DNA of 9,264 nt from Bacteroidales bacterium (GTDB taxonomy: Bacteria; Bacteroidota; Bacteroidia; Bacteroidales; JAAUTT01): contig JAAUTT010000117.1 in assembly GCA_012031335.1 (NCBI GenBank), forward strand, positions 1 to 9,264, given 5' to 3'. Below the pieces are notes generated by a model, which did not search any database, was not told the origin of the DNA, and saw only the letters and a list, made by a program, of their open reading frames with translations. How positions within the stretch are numbered: position 1 is the stretch's first letter; every line of letters begins with the position of its first letter. The translations under genes were made by a program, and so were the position numbers. Shown one piece after another: positions 1 through 8,688 of this stretch.

Positions 1-1137
1 ACAATCCTTTTCCGGGCTTTCCGTGATAAACCGGAAGCGGAACAAGTTTAACAAGGCCTTCGGCGATGACCGGATGGGCAGGGCCATCGTGTCCGAGAAG
101 CACCACATTGTCAGTAAAATCCATCGCATAAAATTCAGAGAAAGAGCCACGGCGCCAATAAGGTCCATGATTTTCATAGCCTGTGCATTTTTAACCTCAC
201 ACTCTCCGGCAACGGGTATATGTTTGGATGTGAGCAAGGTATTTCCTGCAATTACCGATGTTACCATATCGAGGTAATCGTTGTTGCCCGTACCTTCATA
301 ATAATAGGCCAATGAACCAAACTGCCATTTTTCAGCCAATTTGTCAAGCGCAACCGATGTTCTGGCGGCTCGTTCAAGCTCAACAACCTCGCAGTCATGA
401 GCAACGTCAAACACTGCATGAAACTCTTTGATCTTTATATCAACCTCGCTTCGTGTAACTTCATCCCTGATTTGTTTGAGATCGCACATTTCTATTAATT
501 CAAAATGTGTTCCCCATATCGCCGATTGTTTTGTGATATCGGTATATACATCCAACATACCTCCGTAATAATGCCCTAACACTCCCATGGTATTAGATCG
601 CATACCCTTTAGCACCAAAGAGGCGCTAACCCATTCACTTAATTCCTTCCAGACATAATCCTCCTGCATATGCCCCGTAATTATCTCGTATTCAACACCA
701 GACCTGTTGAATACCGATGCAATTTCGGGAACAGAACATGCCTGGCAATTCGCGAGCCACTCACCGGTCATTTTACCACGGTCTCCTATTGAATTTATCT
801 GATTATAATCTATGGCAGGAGCCGGCTGGATGTTCAGAAGTAAAAGAGGCACCTTTATTTGGTTAACAACCTGCAATACAACCGACGACAAAGTGTAGGT
901 AGAGATATAAAGGAATAAAATATCGGCCTGTTTTTCTTTAAAAAGAGCGCTTGCCATTTTAGCTTTGGAAATACTATCGACAATGCCGGCATTAATTATT
1001 TCAATGCTTTCATGAGTGATTTTTTCCCGGATTTGATCCAGGTAACCATTTAGCCTGGGGAGTAATCCTTCAAATTGATCCCAGTAGGCTTCTAACCCTG
1101 TTCCAAAAAGCCCAATTGTAACTTTGGTTTTACTCAT
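1..1137 (-). CDS. L-arabinose/L-fucose isomerase-family protein, 3' end outside window, one frameshift
   Basis: Probable cytoplasmic aldose-ketose isomerase of the AraA-like family. Translation from ATG at 1137 gives about 329 continuous residues with no signal peptide. The start reads [19 protein letters not shown], and family-like blocks follow: [57 protein letters not shown], and [20 protein letters not shown]. At about 150 the frame breaks. In the next frame the family sequence resumes as [20 protein letters not shown], then HDGPAH and [10 protein letters not shown], up to the window edge. By comparison with E. coli AraA, Glu312 (in GECE), Glu335 (SFSE) and His350 (GHDGP) would be metal ligands; the fourth should lie outside. 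About 379 of an expected 480-500 residues are present. The gene starts 50 bp after the rhamnosidase stop, so it is probably in the same operon; the short spacer shows only an AAGAG touching the ATG. Family is clear; the sugar (L-arabinose, L-fucose or other) is not. Confidence 0.82.
   Translation of the reverse strand, partial: MSKTKVTIGLFGTGLEAYWDQFEGLLPRLNGYLDQIREKITHESIEIINAGIVDSISKAKMASALFKEKQADILFLYISTYTLSSVVLQVVNQIKVPLLLLNIQPAPAIDYNQINSIGDRGKMTGEWLANCQACSVPEIASVFNRSGVEYEIITGHMQEDYVWKELSEWVSASLVLKGMRSNTMGVLGHYYGGMLDVYTDITKQSAIWGTHFELIEMCDLKQIRDEVTRSEVDIKIKEFHAVFDVAHDCEVVELERAARTSVALDKLAEKWQFGSLAYYYEGTGNNDYLDMVTSVIAGNTLLTSKHIPVAGECEVKNAQAMKIMDLIGAVALSLNFMRWILLTMWCFSDTMALPIRSSPKALLNLFRFRFITESPEKDC
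149..152 (-). other. Frameshift site in the isomerase gene (apparent 1-base deletion)
   Basis: The minus strand reads GGCGCCGTGGCTCTTTC. The family sequence GAGGSFSEF needs one extra G (GCC GGT GGC TCT TTC). The uncorrected frame runs open to the window edge as unrelated sequence, so the break is visible only by protein similarity. It falls just before a predicted metal-binding glutamate. Confidence 0.8.
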
Positions 1138-1187
1138 CTCTTAACGTGTTCATAGATTTGGTATTTTATATGGCAATTAAAAATATC

Positions 1188-3509
1188 TTAATCCGTTATT
1201 TCAATCTTCAAACTATTTTTCACTTTTACGAGCCCTCTTTTGGAAGATTTTAGACCCTTGGGAATATTGATCCAGACAGGCATATCGGTTTTTAGCTCAT
1301 AACTGGTTTTGTTTCCCTTCTTCTCCCAGTTAATGTGAATGGCTTTGTCGGTATTGGGTATGGGTATTTTGCCTTTGGCATGGGTTAACCCGGTTGCCTG
1401 CAATTGAAAGTCAAAAAAATTATCCTTTATATCGAACCTGTTGTGCAGCCCCAAAAAATAGCGCGATAGCAACCATGTTGGGCTGCCCGACCATTGATGA
1501 CAATGAGACCACCGGGTATCGAATACCTCGACCCATGTAGTTCTTCCACCTTCCAGTGCCCAACCCCAGGCCTTACGAATGATCTCAAGCGCAAATTCCG
1601 TTTCTCCGTTTTCAATTAGCAACGGCAATACATAATGCATAAAGTACGGGGTGATAAGTTGGGTATGGCTAAAATCCGGAGAGCTTAACCGTGGAGCGTC
1701 CGGATTCAAAGGAAAGCAATTCAAAATATGCGATTTTATAAAACGAATAGCTTCCTGTCTGGTCCCGACTTTGAAAAAACCGGCTTTAAGACCCAGGACT
1801 GTCTTGTGATATCCAATGGTTTGCCAGGGAACACTATTGCTTTCCGTTAAGTTGCGGAACCAGGTATTTAAAAGATGATTGATATGTTTTTCCTCTTCTG
1901 TAAAACGCTGAAGGTATTCCTGCCTGCCAACAATTTTGCTCCAGGTTATCATATCGCGCAATGCAACCAGGTAATGCAGATTGAGGGCAATATCGACAGG
2001 GCCGGCGTTTCTTACATATCCCCAATCGATAAACGACCATCCTGCCTTGTCTGTCAGCCCGTTTTCACTGGTGAAGTTATTGAGGCTTTCCATATTTTTA
2101 ATAGCGGCATCAAAAAGATCATACAGTATTGTTTTATCTCCGGTAACCCGCCAGTAATTTAAACAACCTGTCACCCATTGTATGGCATAAGAAGAGAGAT
2201 AAGCTTCTCCGCCAGGGCACAAGCCTGCAATCATTCCATCGGGTCTTGCAGACTGGGCGCTCTGCACAAAACCACGCCTGAAAAGTCGGGTATCGGAAAA
2301 AGCCACTGAGCCTATCTCCAAACCTATGGTAGTTACATCTCCCGTCCATTGTCCTCTTTCACGGGTAGGATTATCTATAATAGCATCTTCGCTGCATGCT
2401 TTCAGCGTCTCCACGCCTGTTTGCCAGATAGTGTTCAGCAATGGGTCGCTACATTCGAAAGTTCCGTCCGCTTCATCGAAATAGCTTCTTTCCAGGAAAG
2501 TTTCTTCTATGAATTTCACTTTCCCGGAATCGGCAAAGATGTGAACTTCTACAAACCTTCCACCTTTGGGAATAAGTGGAAAAAATTCTTGTTTCCCTCC
2601 TCTTGCAATAAAGCGGTCTATATTATATGAATCACTGGCTGATAAAGTTATCCAGGGTGCTACGCGTCCATTTGTAAGATATTCACTATATGCAAATTCT
2701 ACGACAGATCCGGCTGGCAGGTCGAGTAAAAATTTCGGGCGCATCAATCGCACCCTGCCCAAATCGTATCGCCTCCATATTCCCTGCGGAGGGAGTTCGT
2801 TACATTCCAGATCTCTCAGAAAAAATCTTGCGGAAATATTGTCAAGTACATAACCGTATGTATTTGCCACCACTCCCTGTGCCATTAATTCAGGTACAAT
2901 TTTTATTAGTTTCGGTACTGCAGTGGTTAATGGCCTGAAGCTACCGGCAGGTGATTCGATTTGTGTGGGTTTATCCCATAAAGCATCGTCAAAAGAGGAT
3001 TCCTGCCATTCAAAGGGCCATTTTCTTGTATCAACCCATTCCACCCATCCTAACTGATCATTTATTCTCCGGAAATTACTTCGGTAGCCCTCAAGTTTTT
3101 TCACCTTCCACGATATGGGAATTTCCCTTGTATCTTCGTCCAAAGAGCAATATAAAAAAGGAGAAATGTTCTTTAAAATACGTGTATCGAGGTTCTGATA
3201 GTGCACCTGAACCGCAATTACATTTTTACCGCTATTTAATTTGATAGTATTGGTCTGGTATTCAGGAAACTGTTTTTCATAGCGGGCAGGACCTTCGGTA
3301 ACATATTCCCCGTTCACCCAAATCACATACCATGAGGCTCCCAGGGTATTTAGATTCACTTCTTTTTCCGAATCTATCTCCACCGTACCTCTGAAAGCTA
3401 AATGATAGTTTTGATTTGGCATATCGGTTGAATCTATCCAAATGCAATTATTAATGGCAAATGAATTCAAGCTAATAGCTAATAGTAAAATAAAAAAACA
3501 AACCTTCAT
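1188..3509 (-). CDS. GH78-type alpha-L-rhamnosidase, exported
   Basis: Glycoside hydrolase predicted to release terminal alpha-L-rhamnosyl residues by inversion. The frame is open from 3596, but I start at the ATG at 3509 because it begins a clean signal peptide (MKVCFFILLLAISLNSFA) and because the longer start would lie in the edge of the 3596-3632 hairpin. This gives 773 aa. Residues 19 to about 370 are beta-rich N-terminal modules, about 375-690 the (alpha/alpha)6 barrel, and the rest a C-terminal beta domain. The candidate general acid is Glu384 in DNPTRERGQWTGD, and the candidate base is Glu661 in GGRTTWVEVFDTRW, followed by SHCHQWSGSPTWLLSRY. The acid motif differs from the common RDERLGWTGD form, which places it in a divergent branch. 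There is no lipobox, so it is probably periplasmic. It is the only large gene downstream of SusD and is unbroken. Family call is firm; the exact substrate is inferred. Confidence 0.88.
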   Translation of the reverse strand: MKVCFFILLLAISLNSFAINNCIWIDSTDMPNQNYHLAFRGTVEIDSEKEVNLNTLGASWYVIWVNGEYVTEGPARYEKQFPEYQTNTIKLNSGKNVIAVQVHYQNLDTRILKNISPFLYCSLDEDTREIPISWKVKKLEGYRSNFRRINDQLGWVEWVDTRKWPFEWQESSFDDALWDKPTQIESPAGSFRPLTTAVPKLIKIVPELMAQGVVANTYGYVLDNISARFFLRDLECNELPPQGIWRRYDLGRVRLMRPKFLLDLPAGSVVEFAYSEYLTNGRVAPWITLSASDSYNIDRFIARGGKQEFFPLIPKGGRFVEVHIFADSGKVKFIEETFLERSYFDEADGTFECSDPLLNTIWQTGVETLKACSEDAIIDNPTRERGQWTGDVTTIGLEIGSVAFSDTRLFRRGFVQSAQSARPDGMIAGLCPGGEAYLSSYAIQWVTGCLNYWRVTGDKTILYDLFDAAIKNMESLNNFTSENGLTDKAGWSFIDWGYVRNAGPVDIALNLHYLVALRDMITWSKIVGRQEYLQRFTEEEKHINHLLNTWFRNLTESNSVPWQTIGYHKTVLGLKAGFFKVGTRQEAIRFIKSHILNCFPLNPDAPRLSSPDFSHTQLITPYFMHYVLPLLIENGETEFALEIIRKAWGWALEGGRTTWVEVFDTRWSHCHQWSGSPTWLLSRYFLGLHNRFDIKDNFFDFQLQATGLTHAKGKIPIPNTDKAIHINWEKKGNKTSYELKTDMPVWINIPKGLKSSKRGLVKVKNSLKIEITD

Positions 3510-3522
3510 TATTTTTTGTTTG

Positions 3523-3539
3523 ATTAGATCCAATCTAAT
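3523..3539. repeat. Perfect 7-bp dyad upstream of the rhamnosidase start
   Basis: ATTAGAT-CCA-ATCTAAT, two 7-bp arms around a 3-bp centre, ends 14 bp before the preferred ATG at 3509. It could be an operator half-site pair or a short RNA hairpin affecting initiation. AT-rich dyads of this size arise by chance in such DNA, so functional status is uncertain. Confidence 0.4.
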
Positions 3540-3595
3540 GATAGGAAACATTATACCGTTAAAAAAGTAAGCAAGTAATTTACCCCAATTAAGCA

Positions 3596-3632
3596 TTATT
3601 TATCCGCAGCCTTTGAGGCTGCGGATAAATAA
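3596..3632 (-). terminator. 16-bp perfect hairpin between susD and the rhamnosidase gene
   Basis: Arms 3596-3611 and 3617-3632 pair without a mismatch around a 5-nt loop, with a GC-rich core (CCGCAGCC/GGCTGCGG) and AT-rich outer pairs. It begins 14 bp after the susD stop and ends 86 bp before the rhamnosidase ATG. There is no long U tract on either strand, so it may be a partial terminator or a 3'-end stabiliser of the susCD transcript, letting transporter and enzyme genes be expressed at different levels. The structure is certain; the role is inferred. Confidence 0.65.
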
Positions 3633-3646
3633 AATCATCATCAATA

Positions 3647-5166
3647 TTATAACTCTGAATTCCAAAGTGTTTCCCTGTGGGGTATTGGGTAGACAAATCT
3701 ACTTTCGTTAACATTATATGAATCGGAAGAGATATTTCCAAACTGAGATTTAATCTTTATGCCATACTTTGTCATAATCTCAATGACTTTACCTGTCCTA
3801 ACCAGATCCAGCCATCGGTGCCCTTCGAAAGCGAGTTCTATTCTTCGTTCATGCAAATGATGCTTTGAAGTTGGTTTTTATCAGTAACCAGGATGTCTGT
3901 TAATCCGGCCCTGTGCCTGACTTTGTTTAAAAAGGGCAGGGCTAAGGCTGGGTTGTTTGTTTCGTTATAACATTCGGCCAACATAAGTAGTACATCGGCA
4001 AATCGGAAAACAGGCCAATTGTCACCCGTTTGGAATGCTGTTGTATGCGGGTTAAGATATTTTCGACAAAACAACCTGTATGGTACTCCATTTACAGGGG
4101 TAAATCCTATAATTGACTTTAATGCTGTACTTTTAAAATTATCACCTTCCATAATTCCTTCCACAACACCAATTGTTGCATAGAACCTTTTATCATTCGG
4201 TTCATAATCATTTATCAAATCCTCGGTTGGAACACATACTCCTCCGATAGAAATATTGTTTGCATTTGCAAGTCCTATAATTGATTTATTATCAAGAGAC
4301 TTTGGTAGAAAATGATAAATATACGTGCTATGAAGGTTTTGAGTGCCTTCTGTAAACTGAACATCGAACACAGATTCTTTTCCATTCTTGTTTGAAGTTT
4401 TAAATGCGTCAGTATATTCTGTATTTAAATCATAACCATGATCCAATATTTCATTTAGCAAAGGGATTGCCTTATCAAATTCCTTCCTGAAAATGTATGC
4501 ACTTGCTTGAAGGGCTAATGCTGCTCCTAATGTTGCTTTGCCTGTTTGAGGAAACTTATCGACTTTTTTAAGATACTTACGTGCAAAATCCAAATCTGTA
4601 AAAATCAAATTATATATTTCGTTTACAGGAGATTTGGGCTTGGAGGCTAATTGTTCAGATTTTACCTCTTGTATATGCAAAGGAACTTCGCCAAAAAACC
4701 TAACAAGTGTAAAATAATAGAATGCCCTTAAAAATTTAGTTTCAGCAAGTATTTCGTTTTTAGAATTTTCAGGGATCAAATCTGTCATTCTTGAAATAAT
4801 TGTATTTGTTCTGGCAATACCCGAAAAGCATGCATTAAAAACATCGTTAGTGTACAAGTTCACAGCGCCATCAAGAAAATCCGTAATGGCCATATAATCA
4901 CCATGATCCTGTCCTCCAAGTTTTAAGTAATACTCGTAATGTGCATTGTCAGAGCGCATTTCAGCAATAGCTAAGTAGTTTCGTCCTCCATAAACTGTTC
5001 TTAAAGGAGCATAAGCACCAATCAATGCACTCCTGAAATTAACCTCTTTTTCGAAATAGGTAGCTGAACTAGCCTCGTGTTCCTTGGGTAAATTCAAAAA
5101 TTCTTCGCTACAAGAAACTAACAGGGCAAGAAAAATAATTGTAATAGATATTTTAATTGTCTTCAT
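3647..5166 (-). CDS. SusD/RagB-type glycan-binding outer-membrane lipoprotein, one frameshift
   Basis: Surface lipoprotein that forms the lid of the SusC transporter and captures oligosaccharide. The start at 5166 gives a lipoprotein signal, MKTIKISITIIFLALLVSCS, with the lipobox cysteine at residue 19. The N-terminal SusD-like region carries helical repeats (for example ETKFLRAFYYFTLVRFFGEV and ATLGAALALQASAYIF). The C-terminal RagB/SusD region has FRFADVLLMLAECYNET and FLNKVRHRAGL. The frame stops at 3838 in CMNEE, but the next frame continues the family sequence HERRIELAFEGHRWLDLVRT and YPIPHRE to a stop at 3647. One restored base gives 506 aa, a normal family length. The tail after YPIPHRE (TLWNSEL) lacks the common NPNL..NPGY ending. 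It lies 29 bp after susC and is certainly its partner. Confidence 0.92.
3855..3857 (-). other. Frameshift site in susD (apparent 1-base deletion in a T run)
   Basis: The minus strand reads ATCATTTGCATGAACGAAGA. Adding one T gives ATC ATT TTG CAT GAA CGA AGA, that is IILHERRIEL, the conserved SusD motif. As written the frame ends at a TAG a few codons later, removing the last 63 or so residues. Confidence 0.85.
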
Positions 5167-5195
5167 AACTTCATAACATTTTTTTGTTAAATTTA

Positions 5196-8100
5196 TCAGA
5201 ACACCAAAATGACACCTAATGAATAGATCCTAGGCACAGGATAAGGAGCATCATCTAAACCTAGAAACCTCGCATTTAAACCGCTTCTACTTGTTTCGGG
5301 GTTAGCACCTGGATATTTGGTGATCATCATAGCATTTTGTAAGCTTAAATAAACGCGGGCATCGAAAGTGGATGCAATCTTTTTAAGACTGTAACCTAGT
5401 GTAATATTATTGATATTCAAATAGGATGCATCAAAGACCATAAAAGATGAGCGGTCGCGTGAGAGCCATGTTGTTCCAGATGGTCCGGCAGCTCTTTGAA
5501 TAATTCCGTTCCCCGGATTATCTTCGGATCGCCAACTGCCTAACAATTTTTATCCATGTTAAAAGCTCCATCAAGGTTATAGGAGTATTCCAAGGATCTC
5601 CAAACCAAATCACCTCCTACTTGTCCAACCATTGAGATAGAAAAATCCCATTTTTTATAGCTCAGGTTGTTGGTAAAACCAAACAAAAAGTCGGGGTTGG
5701 GGTCGCCAACCTGAGTTCTATCATGCCTTGTAATAATTCCATCTGGGATACCGTTTGGCCCATTAATATCTTTCATCCGAACAGAGCCAACCATTGAATG
5801 TCGGTTTGCATCGCTATCTGCGTATCTGGGGCCCCTATCAAGTTCGGCCTGGTTCATAAATACGCCATCAAATACATATCCATAAAAAACACCCATTGGC
5901 TTACCCACTTCAGTGCGGTGCCAATCTTCCCCATAATCATTATCCCCCCCAATATAGGTGCGATTTCTTCCTAAATCAACAACTTTGCTCCTATGTAAAG
6001 AAACATTCAAATCGCTTGTCCATTTTACATTTTTATCAATATTTATTGTTGATAAAACAAATTCATATCCCCAGAATTTTATTTCTCCAACATTAGACAT
6101 GACAGAAGAAAAACCTGAAGAAAGAGGAATAGGCACACTAAATAGCATATCGTAGGTATTCCGGTTCCAATAGTCGAAATTAAAACCAACTTATCGTCCC
6201 AAAAGCCTATGTCAACTCCAATATTAAGCATGGCAGATATTTCCCAGGTTAATTTTTGGTTTTCTAGCCCACTTAATGAAAAACCACTGGTAATTTGATT
6301 GTTAAGCGGATAATTTGAAGGAGATAATGACGCATAATAAGTATAATTCCCGATATTGTAATTGCCTGTTAACCCATAACTCGACCTAAGCTTAAGAAAG
6401 CTCACGGAGTTTATTTCTTTCATAAAGGGCTCTTGGGTCACCACCCATCCTAAAGAAACTGATGGGAAATCGCCCCATTTATTTTCCTGTCCAAACCTTG
6501 AACAACCATCACGTCTGTATGAGGCTGAAAAAAGATACTTTTCTTTGAAGCTGTAATTAAACCTGCTAATTATCGACAAAAGAGACCATTCTTCTGGGGT
6601 ATTACCAGGGACTAATGTAATGTTCTTGGCCTGGTTAAGCCACCCAAAGTCATCAGTTGCAAATTCTTCGCCCCTGATGCCTGATCCTTCCCACCTGTAT
6701 TTTTGTGCAGTATATCCCCCCAAGACTTCTAATTTATGCCCGCCATGTTCTTTTTGATAATTAAAGTATTTTCAGTTAACCATGAAGATTGAAACCCTGT
6801 ATTATAGGTCCCCAGTGCTATGGTGCTTACATTGTTTATTGCACCTCTAGAAGTAGATGGAGTAAAGGTCCTGTGGTTATTATTTTCAATATCAACATTG
6901 ATGCTTGTTTTGAATCGTAACCCAGATATAATTTCGAATTCTGAATATGCATTTCCTAAAAGCCTATGGCCATTATATTTATTTTCTCTCTCTGTTAACA
7001 TCCGATAAGGATGTGGTTGGGGCAAAGCACCAAAAGCCTGAAGCTTTATCGGTAATGTTCCATCTGGATTATAGAAATCAATTGTTGGGGGTGCATAAAT
7101 TGCGCTTCCTAGAATATTCCACCAACTATCAGTAGCATGATTCTCATGTATCCGGTTGGTGTATGAAACATTCGCACCAGCCTTAATCCTTTCATGAAAA
7201 CTAAAATCATTATTAACCCTAAAACTGTAACGCTTATAACTTGTATTTAACAACACCCCTTCTGATCAGAATAACCAGCAATAACCGAGGTTTTGACCTT
7301 TTCGTTACCCCCGCTAATTGAAATATTATAATTTTGAACTGGAGCATTCCTTGTTATTTTACCAAACCAGTCTGTACCTTCTCCATATTTTTCAGGGTTC
7401 TGATATTCAGGTGGCACAGCAGGAAAACCAGTAGAAGGGTCTGTATACCCAGATTTACCTGTATATTTTATCATATCTTCATAATAATTCTTTTTAAATT
7501 GTGCATATTCCCTCCCATTCATGAGCTCTGGCCGACCTCTTTCAGGAATTACCTGTATACCCAAATTTGTTGAGAATTCCACTTTGGTTTTTCCTTGTTT
7601 TCCTCGTTTAGTAGTCACTAAAATAACACCATTGGCAGCACGCGAACCATATAAGGCTGTTGCTGAAGCATCCTTCAAAACTGAAAACGATTCGATCTCA
7701 TCCGGATTAATATTGCTTATTTCCCCAACAATAGGAAACCCATCAACCACAATTAATGGTACATTACTTGAACTTAAAGACCCTGAGCCTCTAATGCGGA
7801 ACGAAACACCCTCTCCCGGCCTTCCGTTGCTTTGAATAATTTGCAATCCGGCCACTTTACCTTGCAATTTCTGGGTAAACTGGACAAGTGGCAATTCCTT
7901 GAGATTTTCCGCTTTAATGTTTGAAATTGCTCCAGTCATATCTTTTCTCTTTTGCGTTCCATACCCAACAACCACCACTTCTTCCAGTTTGGTAATATCG
8001 GGTACCAATTTTATTTCAACTTTCGCGTGTCCCGTGTAAGTGACTCGTTCAGTGTTGAAGCCCATAAAAGATATAATAAGAACAACATCTTGCCCGGGTA

Positions 8101-8605
8101 TTTCAATAGTGAATTTACCATCCGCATCCGACACCGTTCCTATTGTTGTGCCTTCAATGATTATGTTGGCTCCAATGATAGGTTCTGAATTAGTGGCATC
8201 TGTAACAGTACCTGTAATTTTTTGCTGCTGAATGGAATTGCTAATCTGAGATGATATAATAATTATATTATTAATTACCTTATAACCTAATTTAGGGGTT
8301 TCGAGCACTTTCTCTAGCGCATCCTTAACCATAATATCGCTTGCACTTATTTCTACAGGTATATTAAGGTCAATTTCGTCGCTCTTGTAAAAAATGCTGA
8401 AACCACTTTGTCGCTCAATTTCATTAAATAGATCTTCTATAGTCCCCTGGTGTATTTGCAGGTTAATTTTGGTATTTTGGGAATAAAGTGCTGAAACCTG
8501 CAAAGATCCGACTATGAGTAGTAGTGTCATTAGTTTCATAATCAGCAGAATTTTAATGAACGAATTTCGGGAATAAAAAATATCCCATTTACAATAATTT
8601 GTCAT
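5196..8605 (-). CDS. SusC/RagA-type TonB-dependent outer-membrane transporter with STN signalling domain, four frameshifts
   Basis: Outer-membrane importer of glycan oligosaccharides powered by TonB. In order: a long N-terminus and signal segment (to about residue 42, ending SALYSQ), an STN domain (about 47-118), a carboxypeptidase-regulatory-like beta sandwich (about 128-203, ITGTVTDATNSEPIIGANI), a TonB-box-like segment (VVVGYGTQKR, 211-220), the plug (about 221-335, ending in SATALYGSRAANGVILVTT), then the beta barrel ending YSLGVILVF. The STN domain marks it as a transducer partner of the FecR encoded upstream. As written it falls into five pieces: 7247-8605, 6729-7256, 6079-6723, 5540-6148 and 5196-5546. 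Each break is repaired by one added base, and 3410+4 bases give exactly 1137 codons plus stop. Taken literally, only signal, STN and plug would be made. It ends in tandem stops TGA TAA, 29 bp before susD. Confidence 0.92.
5547..5551 (-). other. Frameshift site 4 in susC (apparent deletion in an A run)
   Basis: The minus strand reads ATGGATAAAAATTGTTAGGC. With six As instead of five the frame reads MDKKLLGSWRSEDNPGNG, joining the barrel segment ending FNMDK to the last 116 residues. As written it stops at the TAG. Confidence 0.82.
6180..6181 (-). other. Frameshift site 3 in susC (apparent deletion in an A run)
   Basis: The minus strand reads GTTTTAATTTCGACTATTGG. One more A gives GTT TTA AAT TTC GAC TAT TGG, VLNFDYWNRNTYDML, a typical SusC barrel segment. 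Uncorrected, the frame drifts into a hydrophobic nonsense tail until a stop at 6079. Confidence 0.82.
6751..6755 (-). other. Frameshift site 2 in susC (apparent deletion in an A run)
   Basis: The minus strand reads ATCAAAAAGAACATGGCGGG. Six As instead of five give IIKKEHGGHKLEVLGGYT, the usual SusC sequence around this strand. As written the frame reads KKNMAGIN and stops at 6729. Confidence 0.83.
7256..7259 (-). other. Frameshift site 1 in susC (apparent deletion in a G run)
   Basis: The minus strand reads GATCAGAAGGGGTGTTGTTA. Five Gs instead of four give DQKGVLLNTSYKRYSFRVNN, the conserved segment entering the barrel. As written the frame reads QKGCC and stops at 7247. Confidence 0.85.
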
Positions 8606-8612
8606 AAATTTG
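8605..8612 (+). promoter_or_regulatory. Candidate plus-strand promoter, Bacteroidota -7 element TAAATTTG
   Basis: TAAATTTG is an exact match to the Bacteroidota housekeeping -7 consensus TAnnTTTG. It overlaps the complement of the susC start codon and points away from susC. Transcription would begin near 8617. No TTTG is present at the expected -33 spacing, so the promoter rests on one element only. Confidence 0.35.
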
Positions 8613-8634
8613 TAAAATGATAGATGAATAAATG

Positions 8635-8666
8635 GCTAAAGTTTTCCGTCCAAAGAGCACTTTAGC
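8635..8666. repeat. 8-bp stem-loop in the susC leader
   Basis: GCTAAAGT at 8635-8642 and ACTTTAGC at 8659-8666 are perfect inverted repeats around a 16-nt loop. The structure can form in the susC leader RNA, about 30 nt before the start codon, and in the candidate antisense RNA. Confidence 0.5.
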
Positions 8667-8688
8667 TGTAATGATCTCTCAGCGAATT

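Noticed and set aside
23..277. 84-codon plus-strand open frame
   Set aside because: It lies antisense to the isomerase gene, whose minus-strand protein matches a known family throughout; the plus-strand product shows no recognisable motif.
1875..3244. Several overlapping plus-strand frames of 80-97 codons
   Set aside because: They are shadows of the intact rhamnosidase gene, with low-complexity or unfamiliar translations and no start context.
3540..3570. TATAAT-like box upstream of the rhamnosidase gene on the minus strand
   Set aside because: Bacteroidota housekeeping promoters use TAnnTTTG and TTTG rather than the E. coli -10 box; no matching pair was found here, and the TATAAT is likely chance in AT-rich DNA.
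6716..6721. Six-base C run next to a susC break as the deletion site
   Set aside because: The family frame is already restored before this run (LEVLGGYT reads across it in frame), so the break lies upstream in the A run at 6751-6755.
5547..7259. Programmed ribosomal frameshifting or transcript slippage in susC
   Set aside because: Four separate events would be needed in one gene at unrelated sequences, one of them at a run of only two or three bases, plus more in susD and the isomerase. SusC proteins are not known to use recoding.
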